A stretch of 41,792 bases of DNA from Neolentinus lepideus HHB14362 ss-1 (GCA_001632425.1 KV425687.1:1-41792), one strand, 5' to 3'; positions 11,401 to 21,227 are shown, counted from the stretch's first letter. A program made the numbers and translations. Notes: generated by a model from the sequence alone, not told the origin.

Positions 11401-13293
11401 TTTAGGAGGTGAGTTCTTGACCTGCTTGCCGAGAATGCAATGGTCACATTTCGGGGGCTGGGTGGAGAGATCGATGCGCATACCTGTCACGGAATTGTGG
11501 GTTGCCATCTCGACGACAGTACGCGGGTTGGTGTGACCGAGACGACGATGCCATACTTCGACATCGGGAACGCGGGTCGAAAAATAGACATGTGCAGTCG
11601 ACGGAGGAGAGCTCTCAAGGCGATACAGTTTGCGAGAAGTACGGACGCCGCGGGCGACAACAGTCCCATTGGGTTTGGTGAGACAGCAAGAGGTTCGATC
11701 AAAGTAAGAACCGAGACGGGAATCGTCGGCAAGACAGCCAACAGAGATGAGACGGACAGTCGCTTGCGGTACATAGAGAACATTGCGGAGCTCGAGGTGA
11801 ACGCCACGCGCGACAAGCAACTTGATTTTTCCAATACCGATGACTTGGATAGTGGATCCACCAACACCCTTGATAGCGCTAGGCGGGACGGGACGAAGTT
11901 CGCAGAAGTCACTACGTTCGGGAGAGACATGGGCAGTAGCACCGGAATCGAGGAAGAAGGAAGCTTCAATGTTCTGGAGTGGGGCACGAGCCGAGCACTT
12001 CACCGGAGAAACAGGGAGAGAAGTGAGACACTCATCAGGGATATCGGATCTCCTCCTCTCGTGCCAATCAACGCTACAGTCAAAATCCTCGATTAAGGCC
12101 ATATGCGCTTCATATTCAAAGCGGTCACCAGCAGACTCAGAGTAGGCGGCCAACCACTCAGGCGTGACGGGGGAAGGCTCGACGTGCAGGACAGTAGCAG
12201 ACTCAGTCATCATAGAAGCCACAGTAGACGCAGTGGCAGGAGTATCGGTAACAAAGAAGGCTGTCCCGGTAGCGTTGTCGAGAAGATAGGCTCGGCCATC
12301 CTGGTCATAGCGCTTGGTAACATGAGCGGGACGAGCCCCGGAGGTAGACGTAGTGGACGGAGCGCCGCCCTTCCCCTTTCCCGTCTTGCGTGCCTTCTTC
12401 GCCGCAAGAACTTCATCCCGGCGACCTTCCATAGGGCCGCCCTCAGCCCAGCAAGAGGCAACAAGATGACCATGGCCTTTGCAGTGACTGCAAATGAGAG
12501 TACTCTTGGTCCTCACGGGCTGGACGGCCAAAGCATCAGGTGTAGAAGACACAGCGCGGTCGCGATCAACGATCTGTTGCTGGTAGTCCAGACGGGCGCG
12601 GATGGCATCGGAGGTTAAGACCGGGTCAGTACCGGACTGGGGCTTGGAGAGGGAAGTCGCGATATGGTCGCGGACACCAGAGAAGTCACGAAGGGCGTTC
12701 AGCATGACGATAGCGAGGAACATGTCCTGGGTAGGAATGCCAATGGCCCAGATACGTCCGACGAGCTCCGTGAGGCGGTGGCTGGTCGTAGCGAAGCGTT
12801 CCTCGGTGGAGTAGCGAGCGGCAAATGCCTGCTCGATAAGCGTAATCTGGGTCAGTGGGCCTTGTTGCTCATGGCGGGCACGAAGGGCATCCCAGGCCTC
12901 CCGGGCAGTCGTGGCGGGGTCGATGAAACGGCGCTCCTCCTGGACGGCACGCAGACTGAAGAGTGCGATAATGGATTCATTGTTGGAAATCCAGTTGTTG
13001 TGGCCGACGGGGTCAGAGGAGCGGTCAGGACAGACAATCCGACCATCGATGTAGCCGCCAAGCCCGCATAAGCGAAGGGTGTGCGTGTTCTCATGAGCCC
13101 AAGCACGATAGTTGTTCTCGGTCAGGTCCAGCTTGATAGCGTGCGCCGCTGCGATGATGGAGGGCGCAACCGTGAGTAGCGGAATGCTCGGCGCCATGGT
13201 GGTTGTACCCGAAGGCTGAGTCTCAGAGACGGCGGGGGCCTTAGGAGGATCCGTCGAGGGGTCCTTGAGGGAACTAGACTTGCCGCCAGTCAT
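8476..13293 (-). CDS. Ty1/copia gag-pol polyprotein
   Basis: This is one open frame of 1605 codons. Residues 55-215 resemble the copia gag (UBN2) region. A CCHC zinc knuckle (CSHCKGHGHLVASC) lies at 268-281 and the protease DSGAT at 449-453. The integrase has a zinc region with H582, H586, C616 and C619, and acidic residues D648, D710 and E745. Reverse transcriptase carries HVDD at 1283-1286 in place of the usual YVDD. RNase H near the C-terminus has YTDSG, SSCEAEY and the TKHIDIKYHYIRE signature. Gag and pol are fused without a frameshift, as is usual for fungal copia elements. Residues 908-955 hold a 24-residue tandem duplication in the linker between integrase and reverse transcriptase. 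The ATG at 13293 is the first in frame after the primer-binding site. Confidence 0.96.
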   Translation of the reverse strand: MTGGKSSSLKDPSTDPPKAPAVSETQPSGTTTMAPSIPLLTVAPSIIAAAHAIKLDLTENNYRAWAHENTHTLRLCGLGGYIDGRIVCPDRSSDPVGHNNWISNNESIIALFSLRAVQEERRFIDPATTAREAWDALRARHEQQGPLTQITLIEQAFAARYSTEERFATTSHRLTELVGRIWAIGIPTQDMFLAIVMLNALRDFSGVRDHIATSLSKPQSGTDPVLTSDAIRARLDYQQQIVDRDRAVSSTPDALAVQPVRTKSTLICSHCKGHGHLVASCWAEGGPMEGRRDEVLAAKKARKTGKGKGGAPSTTSTSGARPAHVTKRYDQDGRAYLLDNATGTAFFVTDTPATASTVASMMTESATVLHVEPSPVTPEWLAAYSESAGDRFEYEAHMALIEDFDCSVDWHERRRSDIPDECLTSLPVSPVKCSARAPLQNIEASFFLDSGATAHVSPERSDFCELRPVPPSAIKGVGGSTIQVIGIGKIKLLVARGVHLELRNVLYVPQATVRLISVGCLADDSRLGSYFDRTSCCLTKPNGTVVARGVRTSRKLYRLESSPPSTAHVYFSTRVPDVEVWHRRLGHTNPRTVVEMATHNSVTGMRIDLSTQPPKCDHCILGKQVKNSPPKVRAGAKADRKLGIIFADLMEESVVSASGKKFVLNLVDDHTSFMWSIPLPTKDAAFGELRAWERLREHETGLTVGIYRTDSGELKSADMAKWLASRGTQHQFTAPHVSAHNGRAERAHRTLRNKARTMRLYANLPENRWDILVETACYLTVRTPSRSLPNYRTPWEAYYGVKPDVSHLREIGCRAFVRKDTGYNPKIKARSEECVLIGYSPNSKAYRCYHRATHRVITSFHVEFIESHEATHRPFHPGQILPGSPPIASDILPGPSTSPQDSQGSQVASTSAQSPQNREVDPASQSSNIQVASISAQSPQDREVDPASQSSATLGLSSDPAVLDGLPLDAPVLPLSPLVPAPASSPPTAAPLSDASPAVDLRRSSRVPVPSDKRAETEGLPKVSAVQQATAESTAIGERLRLERANRRAHHEPTITEVLAMIHESFTTLADGPIDVEYPDDPKSLREAMAAADADHWHKALLDEFASIKELGVYKLVPPSAVPPGRKLMNGRPVFRLKRDEHGAPARYKARYVCKGYEAVFGLDYDKTTSPTMRMESFRVLLHLAAALDWDTQQIDIKTAFLYGLLPADEVCYMRQPTGFEELGKEDWVWELQKGLYGMKQAGRIWNRTMHDRMVELHFTRLASEYCVYYRQDEHGIVLAGVHVDDFLSVASRADANDRFKAQLREKWQISDQGEAKFCIGIAIERDRSSRTVSLSQTALIDRVITQFNLKDAYPVATPMEHSLRLSRAEHSPKTEEERLIAATLPYRSLIGSLMYLSVGTRPDITYAVTYLSQFLDCYGPAHWEAAKRVVKYLKGTRDFKLVLGGKHTAQLLGYTDSGFAMCPDTRRSVGGYCFTLGSGMVTWRSSKQKTVSTSSCEAEYIAASEAAKELIWLRTLLAGIKFEQPTPTPLLCDNNGAIVLSGDPSFHNRTKHIDIKYHYIRELSDARALSVSYVNTRDNIADIFTKALEPAQFTRLRGFLGLKQ
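10441..10584 (-). repeat. 72-bp tandem duplication inside copia gag-pol
   Basis: The units 10441-10512 and 10513-10584 differ at only a few positions. Each encodes 24 residues of a Ser/Gln-rich linker (AQSPQ.REVDPASQSS). The duplication keeps the frame and falls between integrase and reverse transcriptase, where length change is tolerated. Confidence 0.9.
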
Positions 13294-13462
13294 GCGAAGA
13301 GAACGAGCGGGGGGGAAAAGCGAGAGCGAGCGACGTAGAAGAGAGCGAGAGCGAGGAGACGCGAGCTGTGCGCACGTAGGTGGGCGCTTCGGATCGTACT
13401 TCGGGTCCGAGAGTCAAAGATGTCAAGTTTCTGCGACTCGGCTTGCGAGAGCACGAGGTCAG

Positions 13463-13474
13463 AGGCTCATAACC
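13463..13474 (-). other. copia primer-binding site complementary to the initiator tRNA-Met anticodon arm
   Basis: Immediately after the 5' LTR, the minus strand reads GGTTATGAGCC. This is the complement of GGCTCATAACC, the anticodon stem-loop (anticodon CAT) of fungal initiator tRNA-Met. Priming from a tRNA half rather than its 3' end is known for Drosophila copia, and this site has the same logic. Confidence 0.75.
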
Positions 13475-13765
13475 TGTAGAAGCTATAGACAAATGTTCTC
13501 AGCCGTGTACGATAACGACTATATATAGAGCTGTGTACCTATAGACAAATGTTCTATGGTACATGGATCAATGCTATGCTCGGACATGAGATATGTGGAT
13601 GGGGGGCGCTCACCTCAGCCGTGTACGATAACGACTGAGGAAAATGGAGCGCGGGGAGAGGCGGCGACTATATACGTCGACGCCAATACTTCTGTGACGA
13701 TGTCGCTCTCGCATTGCACAAACGCGGATCACGCGTCATAGCGTGTCAGTGCTCGTGCGCCAACA
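13475..13765 (-). repeat. copia 5' LTR (in element sense)
   Basis: It is identical to 8046-8336. It should carry the element promoter; the minus strand has a TATATATAGTCG run near 13521-13535. Confidence 0.95.
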
Positions 13766-14102
13766 AAGGGTTGTGGAAGAAATACTCGAGATGTGTGCAC
13801 AAGTGAATGGAGTTCAATATCTGGTCAAATGGAAAGATTTACCTTTATCTGAAGCAACATGGGAAGCCAGGAGTTGGCTACTTCGAAAACACCAACCCCT
13901 ACTAGTACAATTTCATCAACAAAATCCTAGTGCAACTGCACCACCACAAATTATGATTCCTCCAAAACAAAAAGTCAAAGCAGTAATGACTTCTGATTTA
14001 TCTGAATGGAATTATTGGGCCGAGAAGTGGAGGAAATGGAAGGAAAGAAGAAAAACCCTTGGTCTCATCTATTTACCACCCACATTCCCTCAAACTGACT
14101 AG
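13766..14102 (+). pseudogene. Ty3/gypsy chromovirus pol remnant: chromodomain and C-terminus
   Basis: This is the continuation of the gypsy frame after the copia insertion. The chromodomain core is visible as VQYLVKWKDLPLSEATWEAR, with the aromatic and Trp residues that read methylated histone H3 tails in chromoviruses. A basic tail follows to the stop at 14100-14102. This half has no internal stop. The domain would target integration to heterochromatin, but the element is 5' truncated and broken by stops further up. Confidence 0.88.
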
Positions 14103-14279
14103 ACATGTATTACAATTATCCCCTTCACAATCCCTGCTCCAGAAGAAAACCAAAATCAATGGTTAGGAGTAAGTTGATGAAGGAACAGGAGAAAGTACAA
14201 AGCATGAAAACCATCAAACGAGACCATGAACAACACTCTACACAAATTGCCAAGGACATCAATTCTAGGGAAGGGGTGA

Positions 14280-14600
14280 TGTTATGGGCATTTCAATTTC
14301 TCTAAGTTTCCCTTCACATTATTCTCTCATGGACCCTAAACTACTTCATGGAACCATAGGTTGTCTGACTTTGTGCTGACTCACATTCATTATTCAAACC
14401 TTAGATAAGACTCGGGACTTACTCATTACCGTCTTTACTCTCACCATACATAGTAAAACCTTTTGTATTAGCCACGAATGACTATATAAGCTGAGCAGGA
14501 CTGAGGCTAACAACCTCAGTCTCGACTTGGCCTTTTTCCGGGCTCAACTGATTTGTTGCCTTGTCACTCGTGAGCTTGACCCGAAACCCAAATTCTAACA
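14280..14600 (+). repeat. Candidate 3' LTR of the gypsy element
   Basis: A purine run (AGGGAAGGGGTGA) at 14267-14279 is followed by TGTTATGGGC, a typical LTR start. ATTCTAACA at 14592-14600 would be the matching end, giving 321 bp with TGTTA...TAACA tips. A TATATAA box lies at 14483-14489. The 5' LTR is not in the window, so the right boundary cannot be confirmed. Confidence 0.6.
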
Positions 14601-14887
14601 ACAAGTTCAGTCCCGATAATCTATGTCTCAAGTACGTCAGCTGTACCCCGGACGCAGGTGCTCCCTTGCATCAGAAAATCAAGCCCAGGTACGAAGATGC
14701 ACTTCAATCCCTGATCAAGCTGACACTGGACTCACAGGTCGGGCTCTCAATCCGGATTCCGGACCAAGTTTCTCCCTTCCGTCCCGTCAGCAGCCACGCC
14801 GGGGTTGACGCAAATACTGCCGGCATTATTCAGCGCGTCGATGCGGAGACAACCATCCAAGAGTCAATTAGGCTGTGTACGAGCTAA
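14601..14887 (+). other. Unrecognised coding-like frame after the gypsy LTR
   Basis: A plus-strand frame with strong third-position bias runs from the LTR end to a TAA at 14885. It includes HQKIKPRYEDALQSLIK and AGIIQRVDAETTIQES. I do not recognise it. It could be host gene sequence disrupted by the gypsy insertion, or part of an unrelated element. There is no start codon beyond the LTR that I would defend. Confidence 0.3.
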
Positions 14888-14934
14888 TCCGGCGATAGGA
14901 TTGGACGGCGCCATGTCTCTGATTCGTTGTCATG

Positions 14935-15190
14935 CTAGCAGTCACGAGTTTGAGTGAGTCTGACTGCTGCATAGAGCATTGGCGCGGTGTTCACTTCCTT
15001 GACACCCGTCCGTGCGTGATACACCGCGACATCGTCCTCGAGATGTGGGATTTCAAGGATGTAAAATCCCTCATCATTAACACTAGCTACTTTGACTGAG
15101 GACGGCAATGCCAAGGTCTCCCGAGCACGTTGGACTGCCAGTGTCTCGTCTAATTCTGGACATTTACTCGTGTCCGATCTAGTCTCGACA
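14935..15190 (-). other. Unrecognised coding-like frame, convergent
   Basis: On the minus strand an open frame of about 80 codons ends at a TAG at 14935. It includes LDETLAVQRARETLALPSS and HLEDDVAVYHARTGVKEVN. Codon third positions and residue composition look real. Upstream a GTAAGT at about 15206-15211 may be a donor, joining a further short open piece (DAHLSLPDQLLASAIGMK). That piece runs into a stop, so this may be a fragment. No family was recognised. Confidence 0.3.
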
Positions 15191-16270
15191 CTGCTAATAC
15201 AGTATACTTACCGCGACTTCATCCCGATGGCGCTCGCGAGCAGTTGATCAGGCAGCGACAAGTGTGCGTCATGTCATCTTGCGTTTATTCTGACAATGCG
15301 TTCTCCAGACCCGCCTTCGTGGCTCACATCGTTGACCTAACGATCGTCATGCAAAAGCTATTTCATTAGTCACTGCCACCGCCGATGTCGACGCCGAATT
15401 TTCCGAATGCGAGGAATCGTTTCTGAGGTACACATGGAGTTCGTCGACTGCAGGACTACCTGGATAGCCGTCAAGAAAGATCCCGCCTCGAAGAAGATGG
15501 GGGAATTAATTCATAAGGATCAGCCTCGGCGTGATGGATGTTATCACGCAATCTCTGCATGTTTATTTCTTCCTCTTTGTATTCTCCGTTCTGTTACGAT
15601 GTTGTACACATCTGTGTACGCCTTTATATATCATTCCGTAGGGCTGTGAACTAGATTTCACAGTAATGCGAACCTGAGAGCTTAGACGGCGGTTTAGCGC
15701 CTGCATAGCGAATGTTGTGGAGGCGTTAACCCGTGACAGATGCAGATGCTTAGACTTGCTTCACTCGCAGCGCTCTTCATGTCCTGGATAAACCCGGTAC
15801 GAGGGTCGCGCCCACCTCCAAGTAACGCAATAAAACGCACGACAAAACAGTGCTCGCAGCTGAAAAAAGACGGACGGTAAAGGCTTCACCGCGATCGCCC
15901 CCCCTCGGCCTGGAGGGCTTGTTGACATCCTATAATACGGACAGCTACAGGCCGCGGGTAGAGATATACATACCGGTCCAGGCGACACCGGACTCGAATT
16001 GAATGCTTCCATGCCACGCACGGTCCGAGTCAGCAGAGCCTATTTTGATGTGCGGGCTTGAGTCTAATTCACGACTAGTACTCGGAGCGAGGGAGGGGCC
16101 CAGATGACAAAGTTGACTGTTCACTGCCTCGCGTGTTCCCCGGGCCGCATCTGCGATCTTCGCCCCCCAGGTGCTGGGACGCCGCTGCCCTCTTCGCAGG
16201 AGGAGGTGGGGTTAGGAGGAGGCGCGGGATCGTCGTACGTCGCGCACCCCTCGTTCGCCCCTATTGATAG
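15191..16270. other. No gene supported
   Basis: Apart from the possible upstream exon near 15210-15270, no convincing gene is visible. A plus-strand frame at 15407-15649 starts with a polar stretch but ends in a low-complexity hydrophobic run, and I do not trust it. Confidence 0.4.
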
Positions 16271-16831
16271 AGCGGGTTTTTCTGCCTGAAGCTACTCGCT
16301 GATCGCCTCTCGTTATTCGGACTGGACAATGAAAATGACTTTACCATCTACGCAGGCTGTCGCATCGGGGTCCGTATCTAACATCGACGTTGTGATCCTC
16401 AATGTCCACCCGCCAAGCAAGTCATCTCGCCGCGCTCGGCGTATAGACTGCCTAGAAATGACGAGCGGGTGGACGGTCTCACCGTGGAGATCGAGCACGT
16501 TAACGCAGATGTGCAGCGATCGCGCCGGTGCAGGTACACCCCGCCCCCTCGACGATCAGGATAAGTTGCGGCAAAAAGAGCCCTGCTCTCGCGAGGCTGC
16601 GTGGTTTCGGAGTTTATGAGCGTCGAGTCTAGTGTGGAATCTATCTAGGATGCAGCACAGGAGCTGGTACTACTTCTTATGCTGAAGAGCCGCACACTGG
16701 CGTATGACAACTTTGTCGTGTGCCATCCCTCTCAGGCGCTGGCTGCCCTCGAATTTCTGGGAAACTGTCCGCTGTACGCGGAGAAGTGGGTCCGGTTCAC
16801 CGAGGAGATCGCCGTCATGGTCGTCTGTTGA
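16271..16831 (+). pseudogene. Unrecognised reading frame broken by three stops
   Basis: One plus-strand frame carries coding-like sequence over 560 nt but is interrupted by stops at 16379, 16562 and about 16649 before the final TGA at 16829. Recognisable protein-like pieces are LLADRLSLFGLDNENDFTIY, ERVDGLTVEIEHVNADVQ and [20 protein letters not shown]. All fall in the same frame, which argues against chance. No family was recognised. It is either a decayed gene or a gene whose introns I did not resolve. Confidence 0.35.
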
Positions 16832-17548
16832 GACGAAGAGTAAGACCCTCCTCGCGACAGAGCACCCTTGGCTTGTACTCGATCCCACGCACACGTGAGC
16901 CGAGTGAGTACCGCCTCGCGTATCTACGAAGACTAGTACGAATGGTGAGCCACTCGTGATGACCCCAGTCTGGATGACGTCATGAGCACAGCTATGATCA
17001 CCGAGCACGACGATCGAGATCCCCCGCGCCTGCTCCTACCCTCCGCCTCAGCCTACCCACACAGCGCCAACGAAGAGGGAGCGTCCGAGCACCGGGTGGG
17101 GCATCATGGGGAGTTGGCGAGGGCTGTGGAACGTCGGCGGGGGCGAATGAGGGGTAGCGCAGAGAGGTGAGCCGGTCGAGGAAGGATGACGTACCACCGC
17201 CCTATTAGGAATCAACGCCACCTCCTGCATCCTTCCTCAGACTACAGAGGTGACTTGTCGCCTGGGTCGTGTGTAGGTCCGTGGCGGGCAGGTGTTATGC
17301 AGTCATCGGTGGCTGAACTTCGTCATCTGTTCTCTGCCCCTCGCTTATATCCACTCACTTTCGTGGCCTATATACACTGGACCGCCATATATTTTACAAG
17401 ACGTTGATACATGACCCGGTCTCGAGTCGCGTACTATAAATTGATATCACGCCCTCTCCCTGAATCGGTATCTACGCCATTTCGATCGTAAAGGAGAGGG
17501 ACGTGAAGACGCCGCATCACCGGGTTGAATGGAGAGCACCGAAGCTGA
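16832..17548. other. No gene supported
   Basis: Short open frames exist, but no motif or convincing splice pattern is visible. The GC content is locally high. Confidence 0.4.
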
Positions 17549-17962
17549 ATGCGCGCGACGGGTCGAGAGAATATGGCTGACTTAAGGACCGGGCGTGTGT
17601 CCTGGATTCCGAGTGCATCGGCCGTCTATAGGCACAGTGAGCCGTCAAGCTTTCAAGTTTTACAAGCACTTCCGCGCCGCGACGCTGGGGTTCTTGCGCG
17701 TACAGTGAGCCTCGTGTATATCCGGCGCACGTACGAGCACGACTCTCGGGGCGGGTACGATGACGAGGAGGGGAGTACCAGTGAAGAGACGGTGGTCAAG
17801 GTGAGTGGGTAGACAGGCGTGTAGTAGATAGGGTTTATGGGTTAAGACTGACAAGGGCAGTATCTCTGTCTTCGTCGGTATACTAGTATGCAAGAGAAAT
17901 CTCGAGGTCCCGCAGCCGGTTGCTTTATTTCTGCTCGGGTGGACCAGCGGGGGTGGAAATGA
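17549..17962 (+). CDS. Possible small two-exon hypothetical protein
   Basis: An ATG at 17549 opens 84 codons to a donor GTGAGT at 17801. The intron 17801-17860 (60 nt, CTGAC branch, GCAG end) joins in phase to 33 more codons ending TGA at 17960-17962, giving 117 residues. The middle is acidic (YEHDSRGGYDDEEGSTSEE). No family was recognised. Support is only the clean intron and the preserved frame, so this could be chance. Confidence 0.25.
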
Positions 17963-18933
17963 GGCTGGGCTCTCCTGCCATCGGAGGCTCCAGAGAGGCT
18001 CCAGAATCGTTCTCAATCCTGGCGGTCGTCAATGGCAGCGTCTCCGATGGGGATCATCCGAGGCTCTTCTAACGTTCGTCCGAGCAGAGATATGTCGAGC
18101 CCATTGATCGGAGAGGGACGTCTTATCTGCATGAAGACGCCAAATGGAAGGGAGCATCAAAGTCGAGCAGTTAATATTTACTTGAAAACAGTGTTCCATT
18201 CAAAGGACTGCGCGCTCGTCGGGCTAGTGCACGTCATCTCGATAGTCAGCTTTCAGTACTCGGTACTCAGTATCTCACGTACCCGTTCGCATGCATTCGA
18301 TCAGTTGAATGTCTGCTACCCGGAATTGTCGGACCTGTCACCCTGGAGCTGCTTATTCGCAGCGAGTTCTCATGATTGAAGGGGAAAAGTAATCAATGTT
18401 CGGTGTCACGGGAAGGGTGCAGACCGACTGGAGCGGTGGTCTCCATGTCACGTGCCGACTAGACCTATATATTTGACTAGCGATCGATTAATTAATGTGG
18501 CAGTGACTTCTCGCAAAAAGACCACAACTGGGGAGGAACCGACAATACACATCTTGACATCTTTGCGCGCGAGTGGGACTTCACGCCAATAAGAAAACAG
18601 CTTCGAAACGGATAGCGCCGGGACGCATCATATGGAGCCCCTGCCATCTTCGAATTCGAGCCTGAAATCGGAGTTTTCGTAGCTGCACACTGCAGCTGGT
18701 AGTATTCCTGCCACCTTGGGACCAGAGTATCGACGGTGGGTTTTGCGGTAATCCGATTCGCCCGCCACAAGGGATATCTGGATCAAACCATTTAGCATCG
18801 ACGTTGCAGGAGAAGGCCAGTCGCCATCATGATTGACTAGCAGCTAGCGGCTGAGATCTGTACTACTCTAGATTTGGAGGGGCATGTGAGGATTCAAATG
18901 TCCACCGGTGCCCCGAATGAATGGGACCCAGTG
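17963..18933. other. No gene supported; upstream region of the methyltransferase gene
   Basis: No coding frame was recognised on either strand. The right end should hold the promoter of the gene at 18996. Confidence 0.4.
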
Positions 18934-18940
18934 TATATAA
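18934..18940 (+). promoter_or_regulatory. Putative TATA box of the methyltransferase gene
   Basis: TATATAA lies 56 bp upstream of the ATG at 18996, a normal distance for a fungal core promoter with a short leader. Confidence 0.5.
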
Positions 18941-18995
18941 CAACTTGCAGTGTCGCATGCTAATCAACTCTCGAAATCATCCCATTTCCTCTGTC

Positions 18996-21227
18996 ATGGC
19001 TTCCACGTACAAGTACTTCGCGCATTCGCCTGCGCTGCTGGATAGTCTGTCCAGTTATGCACAAAATCTATTGCTGCGCTCGACGAAGAACCCGCTCCAG
19101 TCGTTCGGTACGAAAACCCACATATGCAGCCTGTACTGGAACGTTGTTAACCCCGCCCGCCCAGCCAAGTCGGCCATTCTGTCGACACTAGCTAGAATCA
19201 CGCGCGGACAGCTGCGGCTGGAGTCACTGGGCGTGTTGCATGAATTCGGCAGTGGCTATACTCTGCCAGCGCATATAGGTGGGCCTTCAGCGGGCTTGGC
19301 TGCGAAGATTACAGTTGTGGACGAGGGGTTCTGGGTTCGGTTACTCTTGCATGCGGATTTTGGGTTTGCGGGTGAGATCCTAGCGGCTTATTTCTCCGGA
19401 TACTGAAAGGTATAGAACGAATCATAGATGCCTACATGTTGCACGAGATTGAGGTGGATAACCTCGGCAACGTGTTCAAGGTCAGAGTCGTGAGTTTATA
19501 TGTCCTGTATCTCTAAGCCTGTCCTGTCCTGCAGATATTCCTGTTGAACCGCCGCGCTCTCACCGAAATGTCGACGTTCGCAACGCCACTTCTCCAAGGT
19601 CTCAGCTACATGTGAGCTGCGCTCATCTTCTTGCCGGACTCTATTAATGCTAATACGACAGATCGAACTCTCGCCTAGCCAACGCATTGTCGAGGAGTCG
19701 CCAGAACATATCGTGCGTAGTGCTTAAAGTGACGTCAGGCGTTCACGCAAAGCCTCTCTAGGATGCACTACGATCTGTCTAATGAAGTGTTTCAAGCATT
19801 CCTGTCTTGGGATATGACGTGCGCGGATCCAACCCTTCGTATCTCTATCTCATCTTTACTTATGTTGGTATAGGTACTCCTGTGCTATATTTCTACAAGA
19901 CACGAACGGACCGACAGGCGATCTCCTGGAAACTAGACCTATCGCGCCTCCTCGGAAAACTCTGGAAGAACCTGCTGTTGCTCCTCCGGATGACCTCGAG
20001 AAAGGCCAGATGGAGAAGCTGCATTTGATTGCCAGAAGAGCTAGGATTAAGAAAGGCTCTCGGGTCCTCGAAGTTGGGTGAGCATATTTTTTGCGCACTC
20101 GTTGCGCGGCTGACGGTTGCGAAGATGCGGCTGGGGAAGCTTCTCGATCCTAGTGAGTCTTCAAAATCACAGCAAGTCATCACCGTGCCAGCTATCCCCG
20201 CAAAGGCGGCTACCGAATACGGAGCTATCGTCGATGCGATCACCCTCTCCGCTGAGCAGAAATCCATAGTCCAAGCAAAGATCGACAAATTGGGTCTGTC
20301 GCATTGCATTACCGTACAGCTCATGGACTACCGTGAGCTCCCGAAACACTTCCACCATGCGTTTGACGCTGTAGTGTCTATTGGCGTGATGGAGCACGGT
20401 GAGCTGTGATCATTCTTTTTTGAAGGAAGACGCTGTTTATTGTAAGCGGGACAGTCGGATCCGAGTTCATGTGCAGATGGTTTGAGGTGATGGAATGGGC
20501 TATGAAAGAGGAAAACGCGGTGAAAGTGTGCACGATAACTACTGTTCCGGATTCCAGATGGGAGTCGTACTCTAGGTGCGTCGTTTTTATGTCGGCATTT
20601 GTAAAGCATTTCCAGACCGGTCCATGACAGAGATGTCGACTTCATACAAAAGTACATCTTCCCGTAAGTGCCACGTTTAAATATCGCGAATTTCGGCGTA
20701 GAACTAAACTAGTCGATGACAGCGGAGGACAGCTCCCCTCCGTCAAGACACTCGTGAACGCCGCTGTCGGTGCCAAGCTGAATGTCCACTCAATCGAAGA
20801 CATCGGACCTCGTCGGTTCCTATTATTAATATCCCACTCTTCCATTTCTGATTTCTTCGATGTACCGTAGACTACGCCCGGACTCTGCGCGAATGGAACT
20901 CCCGCTTCCAAAGCAACTTCGACAGCCATATCCGGCCTGCCCTGCGACTTCGATACCCGCACCTGACTGAGGGTGACATCAACGTATTCAAGCGCAAGTG
21001 GACGTGTATGTTCATTCCTGTTTGGCTGTCAATAGGGAGATAGGCGATTGCTTATGCTGCGATCTTTGACCAGATTACTTTATGTACTGCGAAGCAGGTT
21101 TCGCGATGCGTTTCATCTCTGACCATGTGATAGTGTTTACTCGAGAGGTGAGCGATCTACACTTGCTCCATTTTACCCAATTGACTGACGACTCTATGAT
21201 CCGTAGGGTAACCTCCTACTCGATTAA
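18996..21227 (+). CDS. Cyclopropane-fatty-acyl-phospholipid synthase-like SAM methyltransferase
   Basis: Fourteen exons give about 503 residues with no broken motif. Introns: 19372-19427, 19481 (or 19490)-19534, 19612-19661, 19713-19761, 19819-19873, 20078-20124, 20153-20205, 20399-20454, 20576-20630, 20664-20722, 20812-20870, 21006-21073 and 21148-21206. The stop is TAA at 21225. Family landmarks in order are the N-terminal lipid-binding part, HYDLSNEVFQAFLSWDMTYS, the SAM motif VLEVGCGWGSFSI, ITLSAEQK, YRELP.HFHHAFDAVVSIGV, GPHYARTLREWN and the C-terminal MYCEAGFAMRFISDH. Bacterial relatives transfer a methylene group from SAM to double bonds of membrane lipid chains; the substrate here is unknown. 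Start: the ATG at 18996 follows a TATA box, and an earlier in-frame ATG at 18921 would precede it. The second intron has two equally phased donors. Confidence 0.9.

Larger units (their letters stand above)
8046..13765 (-). mobile_element. Full-length Ty1/copia LTR retrotransposon, probably recent
   Basis: The element is 5,720 bp and lies in reverse orientation inside the gypsy remnant. Two LTRs of 291 bp (8046-8336 and 13475-13765) show no difference when compared base by base. Each starts TGTAGAAG and ends GCCAACA on the plus strand. The five bases AAGGG at 8041-8045 are repeated at 13766-13770, giving a clean target-site duplication. Removing the element and one AAGGG restores the gypsy reading frame. 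It has a primer-binding site, a polypurine tract and one uninterrupted gag-pol frame, so it may be autonomous and active. Confidence 0.96.

Noticed and set aside
11440..12618. Plus-strand open frames of 171-218 codons inside the copia element
   Set aside because: They are antisense to the integrase and gag region of the intact gag-pol frame and have no motifs.
19000..21227. Methyltransferase region as a pseudogene broken by stops
   Set aside because: All stops fall in phase-consistent short introns, and the spliced frame keeps every family motif to a TAA stop.
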